The notes under the pieces are model-generated. The model saw nothing but the letters and a program-made list of their open reading frames with translations. It made no database searches and was not told the origin of the DNA. The position numbers and the translations under genes were made by a program. Shown piece after piece: positions 19,157 through 27,010 of a stretch of 64,000 nt of DNA. Position 1 is the stretch's first letter. Every line of letters begins with the position of its first letter. The DNA comes from Streptococcus sp. oral taxon 431 (GTDB lineage: Bacteria; Bacillota; Bacilli; Lactobacillales; Streptococcaceae): NCBI RefSeq assembly GCF_001553685.1, contig NZ_CP014264.1, positions 504,001-568,000 on the forward strand. The letters are read 5' to 3'.

Positions 19157-20506
19157 ATGTATATTTTTTGGATGATATTGTATTCACTAGCTATTAGTGG
19201 GCTAGAAATTATCATGTTCTTTAAGGTAGATGGAATTAGTCTCACTTTCGATAGAATTTTTAAGGCCTTTCTTCTAAAATTTCTTCTAGCAGCAATTGTT
19301 ACAACTTTTAAATTTTTAGTCTTGACTGACTATCTGTCATACTTTATAGAACCCTTGTTCGGCATCAGCTTGTCTCTCATATTGTTAAGAGGGCTTCCTA
19401 AAAAACTCCTTTTCTTTTATGGTCTCTTTCCAATTGTATTGATGGATATTTTTTACAGAAGTGTCTCCTATTTTGTGTTTCCGTTTTTTGGGAAAGGGAT
19501 TGTAGATGGATATGGAAATCCTCTCTTTTTGTTGATTATGATATTCGTTTACTCCATAGTATTAGTCTTTTTGAAATGGTTGGACTATGATTTCACTAGC
19601 TTGAGAAGGGAGAGCCTAGATAAAGATTTTCAAAAATCCTTGACTAAGATTAACTGGATAATGGGGGCTTACTTTCTAGTCATGGAAAGTCTGTCTTACT
19701 TTGAATATGCATACGATATCCAATCAAAGACTGTTCGCCATCTAATCCTAGTCTTTTACCTCCTTTTTTTTATGGGGATTATCAAGAAATTGGATACCTA
19801 TTTGAAGGAAAAACTTCAGGAGAAACTGAACCAAGAACAGGCTTTGCGCTATAGAGATATGGAGCGCTATAGTCGGCATATAGAGGAACTTTACAAGGAA
19901 GTACGGAGTTTTCGTCATGACTACACCAACCTCTTGACTAGCTTACGTCTGGGTATTGAAGAGGAGGATATGGAGCAGATAAAAGAGGTCTACGACTCGG
20001 TCTTAAAGGATTCTAGTCAGAAATTGCAGGACAATAAATATGACCTGGGCCGATTGGTGAATGTTCGGGATCGTGCCCTCAAAAGTCTTCTAGCTGGAAA
20101 ATTTATAAAAGCTAGAGAAAAGGACATTGTCTTTAATGTCGAAGTTCCTGAGGAGATTCAGGTCGAGAGTATGAGTCTGCTTGATTTTCTAACCATTGTG
20201 TCTATCCTTTGTGACAATGCTATTGAAGCCAGTGTAGAGGCCAGTCAACCTCGCGTTTCAATCGCCTTTTTAAAAAATGGAGCACAGGAGACCTTCATTA
20301 TTGAAAACTCCATCAAAGAAGAGGGCATAGATGTTTCTGAAATATTCTCTTTTGGAGTTAGTTCTAAAGGGGAGGACCGAGGTGTTGGTCTCTATACCGT
20401 CATGAAGATTGTGGAAAGTTATCCCAATGCCAGTCTCAATACCACCTGTCAAGATCAAGTCTTTCGTCAGGTTTTGTCGGTTCATTTGCTGTCAACTTCT
20501 GATTAG
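19157..20506 (+). CDS. blpH: BlpH sensor histidine kinase (HPK10 type)
   Basis: A 449-residue kinase. About six or seven N-terminal membrane helices form the peptide-sensing part (to about residue 210), then a coiled linker. The phospho-acceptor box is RSFRHDYTN (His254), followed by an HPK10 ATPase domain with the N box (CDNAIEAS) and G box (SSKGEDRGVGLYTV). Its ligand in pneumococcus is the double-glycine peptide BlpC. No blpC and no blpAB exporter gene follows here, so the kinase may respond to peptide made by neighbouring strains. It appears intact. Confidence 0.93.
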   Translation: MYIFWMILYSLAISGLEIIMFFKVDGISLTFDRIFKAFLLKFLLAAIVTTFKFLVLTDYLSYFIEPLFGISLSLILLRGLPKKLLFFYGLFPIVLMDIFYRSVSYFVFPFFGKGIVDGYGNPLFLLIMIFVYSIVLVFLKWLDYDFTSLRRESLDKDFQKSLTKINWIMGAYFLVMESLSYFEYAYDIQSKTVRHLILVFYLLFFMGIIKKLDTYLKEKLQEKLNQEQALRYRDMERYSRHIEELYKEVRSFRHDYTNLLTSLRLGIEEEDMEQIKEVYDSVLKDSSQKLQDNKYDLGRLVNVRDRALKSLLAGKFIKAREKDIVFNVEVPEEIQVESMSLLDFLTIVSILCDNAIEASVEASQPRVSIAFLKNGAQETFIIENSIKEEGIDVSEIFSFGVSSKGEDRGVGLYTVMKIVESYPNASLNTTCQDQVFRQVLSVHLLSTSD

Positions 20507-20607
20507 AGAATGTGTGAGCAAGAGGACCTTGGCATTTTAACTTGAAAAAAACTGCAACTATTTATCCTTATACAGCCTGACTTTTTACAATGTTCGAGGA
20601 AAAATAA

Positions 20608-20964
20608 ATGAACCAGAAATCTTATTTTATAGCTTGTTCTGTACTGATCATCCTATCCAATCTTCTCATGTTTTCTCTAGTCAATGAGGGAGAAGGTACA
20701 GGAGCTAATCTGCTTATAATTGTTGCAACCTGTGTCTTGCTACCAGCCTTTTTACATGCAGTTGAAAATCAGCAGACATCATTGGTTAGGGCAGAATCCT
20801 TGCTCCTCGTTCAGATGGCAGTGGTTTCCTTAGTCCGTCTCATCAGCCGAATAGAGAGGACACCTGAAATCTTACATACAGGCCTCACCCTCCTAGTTTT
20901 AGCAAGCTGGGCAGCCTTTATCGTCCTAGCTATCATGAGAATGTATCAGAAAAAAGAGAAGTAA
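20608..20964 (+). CDS. Four-helix membrane protein of the blp locus, function unknown
   Basis: A 118-residue protein with four hydrophobic segments (about residues 7-25, 34-52, 65-80, 92-112) and a lysine-rich tail. It follows blpH by 101 nt with GAGGA before the ATG, and ends at a terminator. It occupies the place where blpC, blpB and blpA lie in pneumococcus. Size, topology and location suggest a bacteriocin immunity-type protein, but I do not recognise a family. Confidence 0.7.
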   Translation: MNQKSYFIACSVLIILSNLLMFSLVNEGEGTGANLLIIVATCVLLPAFLHAVENQQTSLVRAESLLLVQMAVVSLVRLISRIERTPEILHTGLTLLVLASWAAFIVLAIMRMYQKKEK

Positions 20965-21000
20965 GGATGAGAGCATTTTAATTGGTTATGGTTTATTAGG

Positions 21001-21030
21001 GCAAGCATGTTTTCCGTGCTTGCTTTTTAT
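21001..21030 (+). terminator. Intrinsic terminator after the 118-residue membrane protein
   Basis: GCAAGCA … TGCTTGC with a 9-nt loop, followed by a T-rich run. It separates the blpH region from the next BlpR-type promoter. Confidence 0.85.
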
Positions 21031-21037
21031 TTTTTCT

Positions 21038-21104
21038 ACAATTTAGGAGGTTTTGATGACCATTCATGATTTGGGAAAATTAAGGTCAAAAGGAGTGCTA
21101 TACT
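21038..21104 (+). promoter_or_regulatory. BlpR-type promoter 3
   Basis: ACAATTTAGGA (21038-21048), 10 nt, ACCATTCATGA (21059-21069), then the extended -10 TG-C-TATACT (hexamer 21099-21104) after 29 nt. It has the same geometry as the blpSRH and blpT sites and drives the gene at 21162. Confidence 0.8.
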
Positions 21105-21161
21105 AGCAGTGTAAAGGATATAGCTCAACTAAAATAAAGCACACATTTAGGAGGAAATTTT

Positions 21162-21314
21162 ATGAAGAAAAAAATACTTGTCATTTTCATCTTGTATCTA
21201 ATCATGTCTCCTATTGGGGATAGTAATTGGTATCATTTATTTTATACCATTGCCTATCTGATTGCAGTTATAATCTATTTTGCTTTAATGAGAAAGAAAG
21301 GAGCAAAGAAATGA
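21162..21314 (+). CDS. 50-residue two-helix membrane peptide (blp immunity-type), copy 1
   Basis: Encodes a 50-residue peptide (MKKKILVIFILYLIMSPIGD…) with two hydrophobic helices and a basic end. GGAGG sits before the ATG, and the stop overlaps the next ATG (ATGA). It is clearly related to the 57-residue peptide at 21902: both share the LY-IM turn and an NWY/EWY motif. There is no double-glycine leader, so it is not a standard class II bacteriocin. An immunity role is inferred from the BlpR-type promoter directly upstream and the locus. Confidence 0.75.
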   Translation: MKKKILVIFILYLIMSPIGDSNWYHLFYTIAYLIAVIIYFALMRKKGAKK

Positions 21315-21715
21315 AAACTTTTCTTGCTAAAAAACGGAACATCTTCCTTGCGAGATTGTTCCTAGGTCAGTTACCTGTACTGATCTCTACTTATTTATTT
21401 CTATCTCGTCAGTTTTTACATTTTTCCTTAGTTTTTCAATTGCTTTTAGTGGTTGTTAACTTGGCTTCTATTTTGGTGATTGTTTACCTCACTAGAGAAA
21501 TGAGAGTGAGAAAGTTTGAAGATGATGAGTTGGTCAATCCGAGAACCAATCAACTCATGTTCATCGGATTGACAGGTTTTATGTCTATTATCGGTTTGTA
21601 TAGAGGTATGACGGCGGCAGAATCCTATCAGCAACTGATTGGTTATATTGCTTCTGTTCTCTGCTTAATCATCATGCTGCTGCTCATTTGGGGCTTGAAG
21701 TATTATAAAAAGTAA
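21311..21715 (+). CDS. Four-helix membrane protein, blp immunity-type
   Basis: A 134-residue protein starting at ATG 21311, coupled to the preceding 50-residue peptide; the frame is open upstream but lacks a ribosome binding site there. Four hydrophobic segments (about residues 14-32, 40-60, 80-95, 110-128) are separated by a charged loop (REMRVRKFEDDELVNPRTN). I do not recognise a family. Its place behind a BlpR-type promoter suggests self-protection against a blp bacteriocin, by inference only. Confidence 0.75.
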   Translation: MKTFLAKKRNIFLARLFLGQLPVLISTYLFLSRQFLHFSLVFQLLLVVVNLASILVIVYLTREMRVRKFEDDELVNPRTNQLMFIGLTGFMSIIGLYRGMTAAESYQQLIGYIASVLCLIIMLLLIWGLKYYKK

Positions 21716-21777
21716 GCTCACAAAAAGGACTTACAGGCAGTGTTTTCAGACTACGGGATTTTTCAAGAGGGGTTCTT

Positions 21778-21844
21778 GCAATTTAAGAGTTTTTGATGAC
21801 CATTTAAGATTTGGATGCAAAACCTAAAAAAGCAGTGCTATACT
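21778..21844 (+). promoter_or_regulatory. BlpR-type promoter 4
   Basis: GCAATTTAAGA (21778-21788), 10 nt, ACCATTTAAGA (21799-21809), then the extended -10 TG-C-TATACT (21839-21844) after 29 nt. The stretch TTTTTGATGACCATT and the -10 region resemble promoter 3, suggesting that promoter plus peptide gene was duplicated. Confidence 0.8.
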
Positions 21845-21901
21845 GAGTGTGTAAAAGTTACAAGGATACCAATGCTAAACTGAAATAAAGGAGTGATTCT
21901 T

Positions 21902-22075
21902 ATGGCGAAAAAAATAATTACGATTGTCATCTTGTATGTAATCATGCAAACTTGTCTTTATCCGCTTAGGGGAAATGAGTGGTATTATGTAATGGATGCA
22001 CTAGCATACTTTGCTTCGGTTTATATCTTCGTTCAGTTCAATAAAAAATGGAGAAAAAGCCACTTTGAATCTTGA
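21902..22075 (+). CDS. 57-residue two-helix membrane peptide (blp immunity-type), copy 2
   Basis: Starts at ATG 21902 after AAAGGAG (an in-frame upstream start lacks a site). The peptide (MAKKIITIVILYVIMQTCLY…) is paralogous to the 50-residue peptide at 21162, with a longer basic tail (NKKWRKSHFES). It is the first gene after BlpR-type promoter 4 and may be co-transcribed with the CPBP protease at 22218. No leader peptide motif is present. Confidence 0.75.
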   Translation: MAKKIITIVILYVIMQTCLYPLRGNEWYYVMDALAYFASVYIFVQFNKKWRKSHFES

Positions 22076-22217
22076 ACATAGAAGTTTTATAGGTCTGGAA
22101 TAGATCATCAAAATAAGATGGATGATTTTAAAATAATATCTGCTAAGTATTATCTGTAAAATGCAAAATTCTTGAATCCTTATTTTGATGATTCTAAATA
22201 GGAGAGAGGTTGTGTTT

Positions 22218-22820
22218 ATGGCCATTTTTAATAAATGTCATGCTGTGTTTGTTGGATTTTTAGCCTTTATAATAGTTACTTCAGTAGGTTATACCATCAA
22301 TCAAGGAGATTTTTTTCAAAACGAGTACATATTTATTATAGCAAAGACTTTCTGGATTTCACTGAGTATTGCCTATGCGAAATGGTTTGATATGGTTTCG
22401 CTAAGAAGGTTAACGAAGAAAGAAATTCTACTTTTTATTGGAAGCTTTCTTATTTGTGTGCTGGTAAATATAGGTTATTATAGTTTTTTTACAGTCTCTT
22501 CTGGTGCTGGATATCAACACCTTGAGGCTACTAGTACAGGAATTTCCTTATCCTTTATTGCAAGCGTGACAGTTTTTGGGCCTATTCTGGAGGAATTTGT
22601 TTTCAGAGGTATCCTTCAAGGTGCGGTTTTTGAAAATTCTTGGTTGGGGCTTATACTGACTGCCTCTCTCTTCTCTTTCCTGCATGCTCCTTATAATGTT
22701 CCTTCATTTATCTATTATCTATTTGGAGGTTTGATGCTGGGCTTTGCTTATAAAAAGAGTCAAAATCTATCGGTGCCTATCTTAGTCCATATCTGTTACA
22801 ATTGTTTATCATTCTTCTAG
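22218..22820 (+). CDS. CPBP-family intramembrane protease, PncP-like
   Basis: A 200-residue protein with about six membrane helices and the CPBP (Abi/CAAX) motifs: EEFVFRG in GPILEEFVFRGILQG, FLHAPYN, and a C-terminal HICYN. ATG 22218 has GAGAGAGG 8 nt upstream; the frame extends upstream without a site. It is a paralogue of pncP at 24685 (shared TINQGDFFQNE-type and FENSWLGLILT-type stretches). CPBP proteases in bacteriocin loci often give immunity. The catalytic Glu pair, Arg and His residues are present. Confidence 0.87.
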   Translation: MAIFNKCHAVFVGFLAFIIVTSVGYTINQGDFFQNEYIFIIAKTFWISLSIAYAKWFDMVSLRRLTKKEILLFIGSFLICVLVNIGYYSFFTVSSGAGYQHLEATSTGISLSFIASVTVFGPILEEFVFRGILQGAVFENSWLGLILTASLFSFLHAPYNVPSFIYYLFGGLMLGFAYKKSQNLSVPILVHICYNCLSFF

Positions 22821-22929
22821 TAGTTGACAGTGGTTAAATTTACAAAGGAATGTAGAGGATGGTCAGTTAGCGTCATAGTGACTAGGGAACTGATCTGGTA
22901 GATGTGAAATCAATAGATGGAGGAATCAA

Positions 22930-23124
22930 ATGAAAAAGTATGTCGAATTGTTAGATTTATTTGCTCGAGTTGTAATAATATTGCTATCTCTTGTTCTTTG
23001 TATAAGAGTACTCATGATTTCAACAGAACTCTGGAGACATGTTCTTGTACTGGTAAGTACCCCTGTTACGATCTATAGTCTGCTAAAACATAGACCAGGC
23101 AAGAAGAACATAAAAACCCTGTGA
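22930..23124 (+). CDS. 64-residue small membrane protein
   Basis: A 64-residue protein with two hydrophobic stretches (about residues 10-30 and 36-50) and a basic tail (KHRPGKKNIKTL). TGGAGG precedes the ATG at good spacing, which supports real translation. I recognise no family. It sits among immunity-type genes of the blp locus and may share that role. Confidence 0.6.
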   Translation: MKKYVELLDLFARVVIILLSLVLCIRVLMISTELWRHVLVLVSTPVTIYSLLKHRPGKKNIKTL

Positions 23125-23149
23125 GAATCTTAAAAGAAAGATTAAAAAG

Positions 23150-23461
23150 ATGCAAGCAAAATATAAAAATCAAATAGTAGAAGTTTGGGAAATTGGTAAA
23201 AATACTCCTAAATCAGGTTGGGTAGAAGACGCCTTGCAAAAGAATTACATAGTATGGCTAGACAATCATGTCCGAATTTTAATGGCAGGACTTCAGTCTT
23301 CTCTTGCAACCAATCTCAAAATTGGCCTAGTCGGAACGGCAGGAGGAGGTTTTGCTGGTTATAGTATGTATGTCCTTGGCTATCCAGGAGATTATCTTGA
23401 CCTCACAAATCATAGAGTAGTATCTGCCAAGGCTTTTCATCGAGACTATCAAGTTTTATAA
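23150..23461 (+). CDS. 103-residue protein of unknown function in the blp immunity region
   Basis: A mostly soluble protein (QAKYKNQIVEVWEIGKNT …) with a glycine-rich hydrophobic stretch at about residues 60-82 (KIGLVGTAGGGFAGYSMYVLG) that could insert in a membrane. The ribosome binding site is weak (purine-rich only). It is not a double-glycine bacteriocin: the Gly run lies mid-protein with no leader before it. I do not recognise the family. Confidence 0.6.
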   Translation: MQAKYKNQIVEVWEIGKNTPKSGWVEDALQKNYIVWLDNHVRILMAGLQSSLATNLKIGLVGTAGGGFAGYSMYVLGYPGDYLDLTNHRVVSAKAFHRDYQVL

Positions 23462-23628
23462 AATAATTAGGTAGAAAAAGGATGATGGTCTATCATTTTG
23501 AAAAGAATTGACTACCTAGATGATGAAAAATATAAAGTTTTTAACAGCAACAAAAGTACACAAGGGTAGATGTATTGGCTTATCAAAGTCATGGTGATAG
23601 CTACCGAGACTGAATACTGGAGGATTAA
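23462..23628 (+). other. Gap with possible decayed coding sequence before blpY
   Basis: No intact gene is seen. One frame reads LDYLDDEKYKVFNSNKSTQG before a stop, and an overlapping frame continues with VDVLAYQSHGDSYRD. This could be the frameshifted remnant of a lost locus gene, but the stretch is short and the reading could be chance. Confidence 0.3.
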
Positions 23629-23679
23629 ATGATAATTAGTGGCAGTTACGATAGCAAAGCTATGAGGGAGTTTCTATGA
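23629..23679 (+). CDS. 16-codon mini-ORF translationally coupled to blpY
   Basis: GGAGG-N5-ATG opens a 16-codon frame (MIISGSYDSKAMREFL) whose TGA overlaps the blpY ATG. Its good ribosome binding site and exact overlap suggest a leader that delivers ribosomes to blpY, or the residual end of a lost gene. Function as a peptide is not implied. Confidence 0.4.
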   Translation: MIISGSYDSKAMREFL

Positions 23680-24365
23680 AAAAATATTCTATTCTTTTCA
23701 AAACGAGTGCAGTTCTTTCCTATTTATTTTTGTTTTTCGGGTTGTCTTGGACAACCCAATTTTGGAGAAATTATTGGGAGTTCTCGTCTTGGGTAGGAAA
23801 TCTTATCTGGATTCGAAACATCATTAGTGTTCTCTTTATAGGTTTGATGGTTTGGATTTTGATCAGGTCGAGCCATGCTTATCTCTTTCGTATCCCTAGG
23901 AAAAAGTGGTTGAGTTATTCTGTTCTGACGATGTTAGCAGCTGTCGTTCTTATAAGCTTTAACTATCTGACAGCTAAACATGTTCAGGGGACAAACGAAG
24001 GTTGGAATTTATTTATTGCTTATAGTGAGACCAATTTTGCAGAGTTCGGAGTTTACCTAACCTTAATAGTACTAGGACCTCTGATGGAAGAATTGGTATG
24101 TAGGGGACTGCTTCAACATGCCTTCTTTAAGAATTCAAGATGGGGACTGGATATTCTATTTCCGTCGGTTTTGTTCGCCTTACCCCATTTTTCAAGTTTT
24201 CCTAGTCTACTAGACCTTCTGGTTTATACAGCAGTTGGATGTATATTTGGTGGTTTGACACGCTATACAAAGACTATCTATCCTTCTTACACGATTCATA
24301 TTGTTAATAATATCATCGCAAACTTACCATTTTTGCTCACTTTTCTACATAGGGTATTGGGGTAA
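23676..24365 (+). CDS. blpY: BlpY, CPBP-family bacteriocin immunity protein
   Basis: A 229-residue polytopic protein that I recognise as BlpY of the pneumococcal blp immunity region. The CPBP motif is GPLMEELVCRGLLQHAFF, followed by FALPHFSSFPS and a C-terminal TIHIVNN. The catalytic Glu pair, Arg and His are present. In pneumococcus the blpXYZ-pncP block is associated with immunity. blpZ follows by 41 nt. Confidence 0.88.
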   Translation: MKKYSILFKTSAVLSYLFLFFGLSWTTQFWRNYWEFSSWVGNLIWIRNIISVLFIGLMVWILIRSSHAYLFRIPRKKWLSYSVLTMLAAVVLISFNYLTAKHVQGTNEGWNLFIAYSETNFAEFGVYLTLIVLGPLMEELVCRGLLQHAFFKNSRWGLDILFPSVLFALPHFSSFPSLLDLLVYTAVGCIFGGLTRYTKTIYPSYTIHIVNNIIANLPFLLTFLHRVLG

Positions 24366-24406
24366 AAAAACCAAAGGCTTACTTTTCAGCCATAGAGGAG
24401 GTCATC

Positions 24407-24655
24407 ATGTATAAACACTTATTTTTCCTAGATTCAAAAACCTTAGACTGGTTGACGCCCTATATTCTAGACTTGGCTTCTGACACCATTGCCTTTAATG
24501 TTTTTGTGCTAACCTTTGTATCTGTGGTGGTCTTTTATTTCCTGAATCCCATGTTAGCTTTAATAGCTATATTCTTAGGGGCTGGCTATGTGGTCGGATT
24601 TTGGTTGTTAAAATGGTTTGTTTTGGAAAGGCTAGAACTAAAGGATGACATGTAG
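24407..24655 (+). CDS. blpZ: BlpZ, small membrane protein of the blp immunity block
   Basis: An 82-residue protein with two or three hydrophobic segments (about residues 27-45 and 48-70). It resembles pneumococcal BlpZ as I recall it (opening MYKHLFFLDSKTLDWLTPYI). GAGGAGG lies just upstream of the ATG. It sits between blpY and pncP, as in pneumococcus. Confidence 0.83.
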   Translation: MYKHLFFLDSKTLDWLTPYILDLASDTIAFNVFVLTFVSVVVFYFLNPMLALIAIFLGAGYVVGFWLLKWFVLERLELKDDM

Positions 24656-24684
24656 GAAGTCTGTTTGTTGAGGAGGATAATTTG

Positions 24685-25296
24685 ATGGAGTTTTTTGATA
24701 AATTTCATGCCTTATGTTTTGGATTTTTAGTACTAATAATCGTCATTACAGTTCCTTATACGATTAACCATGGAGATTTTTTTCAAAATGAATCTGCACT
24801 GATTATTGTAAGTCTTCTTGTAACCTCGATGACTGTTGCTTATGCTAGACAGTTTGAAATGATTTCTTTTGGGATGTTAAGCAAGAAACAACTTTTGCTT
24901 TTCATTGCAATCTTTCTTCTAAGTGTGCTTGAGACGCTAGTTTATATTCATTTCTTCGCTGTTTCTTCTGGCGCAGGAGTTCAACACTTGGAGGAAGTCA
25001 GCAGAGGAATTTCTCTGTCTTTGATTTTGACTACCTCAGTTTTTGGACCCATCCAGGAGGAACTCATTTTCAGGGGACTTCTTCAGGGGGCTATATTTGA
25101 AAATTCTTGGTTAGGGCTTGTGCTAACTTCCTCTCTCTTTTCTTTCATGCATGGACCTTCTAATGTCCCTTCGTTTATTTTTTATCTACTTGGAGGCTTG
25201 TTACTGGGCTTTGCTTATAAAAAGAGCCAAAATCTATGGGTTTCTACTCTAGTCCATATGTTTTACAACAGTTGGCCACTCTTATTTTATTTATAA
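24685..25296 (+). CDS. pncP: PncP, CPBP-family intramembrane protease
   Basis: A 203-residue CPBP protein (EELIFRGLLQG, FMHGPSN and a C-terminal HMFYN) closing the blp immunity block. ATG 24685 follows GAGGAGG; an in-frame TTG directly precedes it. It is paralogous to the gene at 22218, so the locus carries two PncP-type copies flanking blpY and blpZ. A terminator follows. Confidence 0.86.
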   Translation: MEFFDKFHALCFGFLVLIIVITVPYTINHGDFFQNESALIIVSLLVTSMTVAYARQFEMISFGMLSKKQLLLFIAIFLLSVLETLVYIHFFAVSSGAGVQHLEEVSRGISLSLILTTSVFGPIQEELIFRGLLQGAIFENSWLGLVLTSSLFSFMHGPSNVPSFIFYLLGGLLLGFAYKKSQNLWVSTLVHMFYNSWPLLFYL

Positions 25297-25303
25297 AAAT
25301 CAT

Positions 25304-25337
25304 GAAAGGTAAGTAGGAGATTGTGCTTACCTTTTTC
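25304..25337 (+). terminator. Intrinsic terminator closing the blp locus
   Basis: AAAGGTAAG … CTTACCTTTTT with a 12-nt loop and T run. Confidence 0.88.
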
Positions 25338-25457
25338 TTTCTATAATGATAACCCAAACCACCCCAGAGGCTTTTATTTGAGAATCAGGTCTGGACTGGT
25401 TGACGAATAGGCTAAAAACTAGTAGAATAGTAAGGAAACTTTATACGGAGGAAAGAA

Positions 25458-26252
25458 ATGGACTTGGGTGATATTGAGCTAACGCTGACCCCTATACCTG
25501 GGAAAAGCGGAAAAGCTTATATGGGAAGCTACCCTGATGGGAAGCGCGTCTTTATTAAAATGAACACCTCTCCAATCCTACCTGGTTTAGCCAAGGAACA
25601 AATCGCTCCTCAATTATTATGGACTCGCCGTTTATCGGATGGGCGTGATATGTGTGCCCAAGAATGGTTGAATGGTAAAATTTTGACCCCTTATGATATG
25701 AATCGCAAGCAGATTATCAATATTTTGAGCCGCTTGCATCGTTCGCGTCCTTTGATGACGCAATTGACTCGTTTGGGCTATTCTTTAGAAACACCTTTTG
25801 ACTTGCTTCAGGCTTGGTTAAAAGATGCTCCAGAATCCTTGAAGAACAATCAATATCTAAGAATGGTAGTAGAGGATTTGCGAGGAAGCTTGCCAAACTT
25901 TAGGGAAGATTATGCAACGATCGTTCATGGAGATGTACGACATAGTAATTGGATTGAGACAGAGAGCGGTCTTATTTATTTAGTGGATTGGGATTCCGTT
26001 CGTTTAACGGATCGCATGTTTGATGTAGCGCATATGCTATGTCACTATATTCCAGACTATCAGTGGAAAGAGTGGTTGACTTATTACGGTTACAAATACA
26101 ACCAAACAGTCATCAACAAACTATTTTGGTATGCTCAGTTATCCTTCTTGAGCCAGATTGCCAAATATTATACAAATGAAGATCTAGAAAATGTCAATCG
26201 GGAGATCTATGCCTTGCGCATCTTCCGTGACAAGTATGGAAAGAAGAGATGA
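25458..26252 (+). CDS. ccrZ: CcrZ cell-cycle regulator (aminoglycoside-phosphotransferase-like kinase fold)
   Basis: A 264-residue protein with the APH/choline-kinase fold: HGDVRHSNW (catalytic loop) and [19 protein letters not shown] (metal site). It matches pneumococcal CcrZ, reported to connect septum position to DnaA-driven replication initiation through FtsZ. It sits between pncP and trmB, as I recall in pneumococcus. The stop overlaps trmB by ATGA. Confidence 0.93.
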   Translation: MDLGDIELTLTPIPGKSGKAYMGSYPDGKRVFIKMNTSPILPGLAKEQIAPQLLWTRRLSDGRDMCAQEWLNGKILTPYDMNRKQIINILSRLHRSRPLMTQLTRLGYSLETPFDLLQAWLKDAPESLKNNQYLRMVVEDLRGSLPNFREDYATIVHGDVRHSNWIETESGLIYLVDWDSVRLTDRMFDVAHMLCHYIPDYQWKEWLTYYGYKYNQTVINKLFWYAQLSFLSQIAKYYTNEDLENVNREIYALRIFRDKYGKKR

Positions 26253-26884
26253 GAGTTAGAAATCGTAAAGGGGCAACAGAATTACTAGAGGCTAATCCTC
26301 AGTATGTTGTCTTAAATCCTTTAGAAGCCAAAGGGAAATGGCGAGATTTATTTGGAAATGACAATCCTATCCATGTTGAGGTTGGTAGTGGTAAGGGTGC
26401 TTTTGTGACAGGTATGGCCAAACAAAACCCTGACCTCAACTATATCGGGATTGATATTCAAAAGTCTGTTTTGAGTTATGCCTTGGACAAGGTCTTGGAA
26501 GTTGCTGTACCCAATATTAAGTTGTTGTGGGTTGATGGTTCTGATTTGACCGACTACTTTGAAGATGGTGAGATTGATCGCTTGTACCTAAACTTTTCAG
26601 ATCCGTGGCCTAAAAAACGCCATGAAAAGCGTCGTCTAACCTATAAGAGTTTCTTGGATACCTTCAAGCGTATCTTGCCTGAACACGGTGAGATTCATTT
26701 CAAGACAGATAATCGTGGCTTGTTTGAATACAGCCTAGTGAGTTTTTCTCAATATGGCATGAAGCTCAATGGAGTTTGGTTGGACTTGCATGCCAGCGAC
26801 TTTGAAGGCAATGTCATGACAGAATATGAAGAAAAATTCTCAAGTAAGGGTCAAGTTATCTACCGAGTTGAGGCAGAATTTTAA
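26249..26884 (+). CDS. trmB: TrmB tRNA (guanine-N7)-methyltransferase
   Basis: A 211-residue SAM-dependent enzyme that makes m7G46 in tRNA. It has the SAM loop [10 protein letters not shown], then YIGIDIQ, and the family hallmark [14 protein letters not shown]. The length is normal. It is coupled to ccrZ by a 4-nt overlap. Confidence 0.97.
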   Translation: MRVRNRKGATELLEANPQYVVLNPLEAKGKWRDLFGNDNPIHVEVGSGKGAFVTGMAKQNPDLNYIGIDIQKSVLSYALDKVLEVAVPNIKLLWVDGSDLTDYFEDGEIDRLYLNFSDPWPKKRHEKRRLTYKSFLDTFKRILPEHGEIHFKTDNRGLFEYSLVSFSQYGMKLNGVWLDLHASDFEGNVMTEYEEKFSSKGQVIYRVEAEF

Positions 26885-26921
26885 GAAAAAGCTTAAAATC
26901 AAGCCTTCTGAGTGCTTATAC

Positions 26922-26950
26922 TTTACATAAGTAGTCAAAAGTGCTATACT
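26922..26950 (+). promoter_or_regulatory. Promoter of the rimP-nusA-infB operon
   Basis: TTTACA, 17 nt, then TATACT with an upstream TG (TGCTATACT). The 60-nt leader contains a GAGGCG/CGCCTC hairpin (26973-26996) ending 8 nt before the rimP ribosome binding site, which could affect rimP translation. Confidence 0.8.
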
Positions 26951-27010
26951 GTAAGTAAGAATATGAGAAAGTGAGGCGGGGAAATATCTTCGCCTCTTGC
27001 TTATGAGGAG

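Noticed and set aside
20507..25296. Possible blpC or bacteriocin gene with double-glycine leader
   Set aside because: I read short frames on both strands for a leader ending in GG followed by a short peptide. The only GG-rich stretch is mid-protein in the 103-residue gene at 23150, and no leader precedes it.
26885..26950. BlpR-like promoter upstream of rimP (GTGCTATACT)
   Set aside because: The -10 resembles those of the blp promoters, but there is no 11-10-11 direct repeat upstream and a usable -35 is present.
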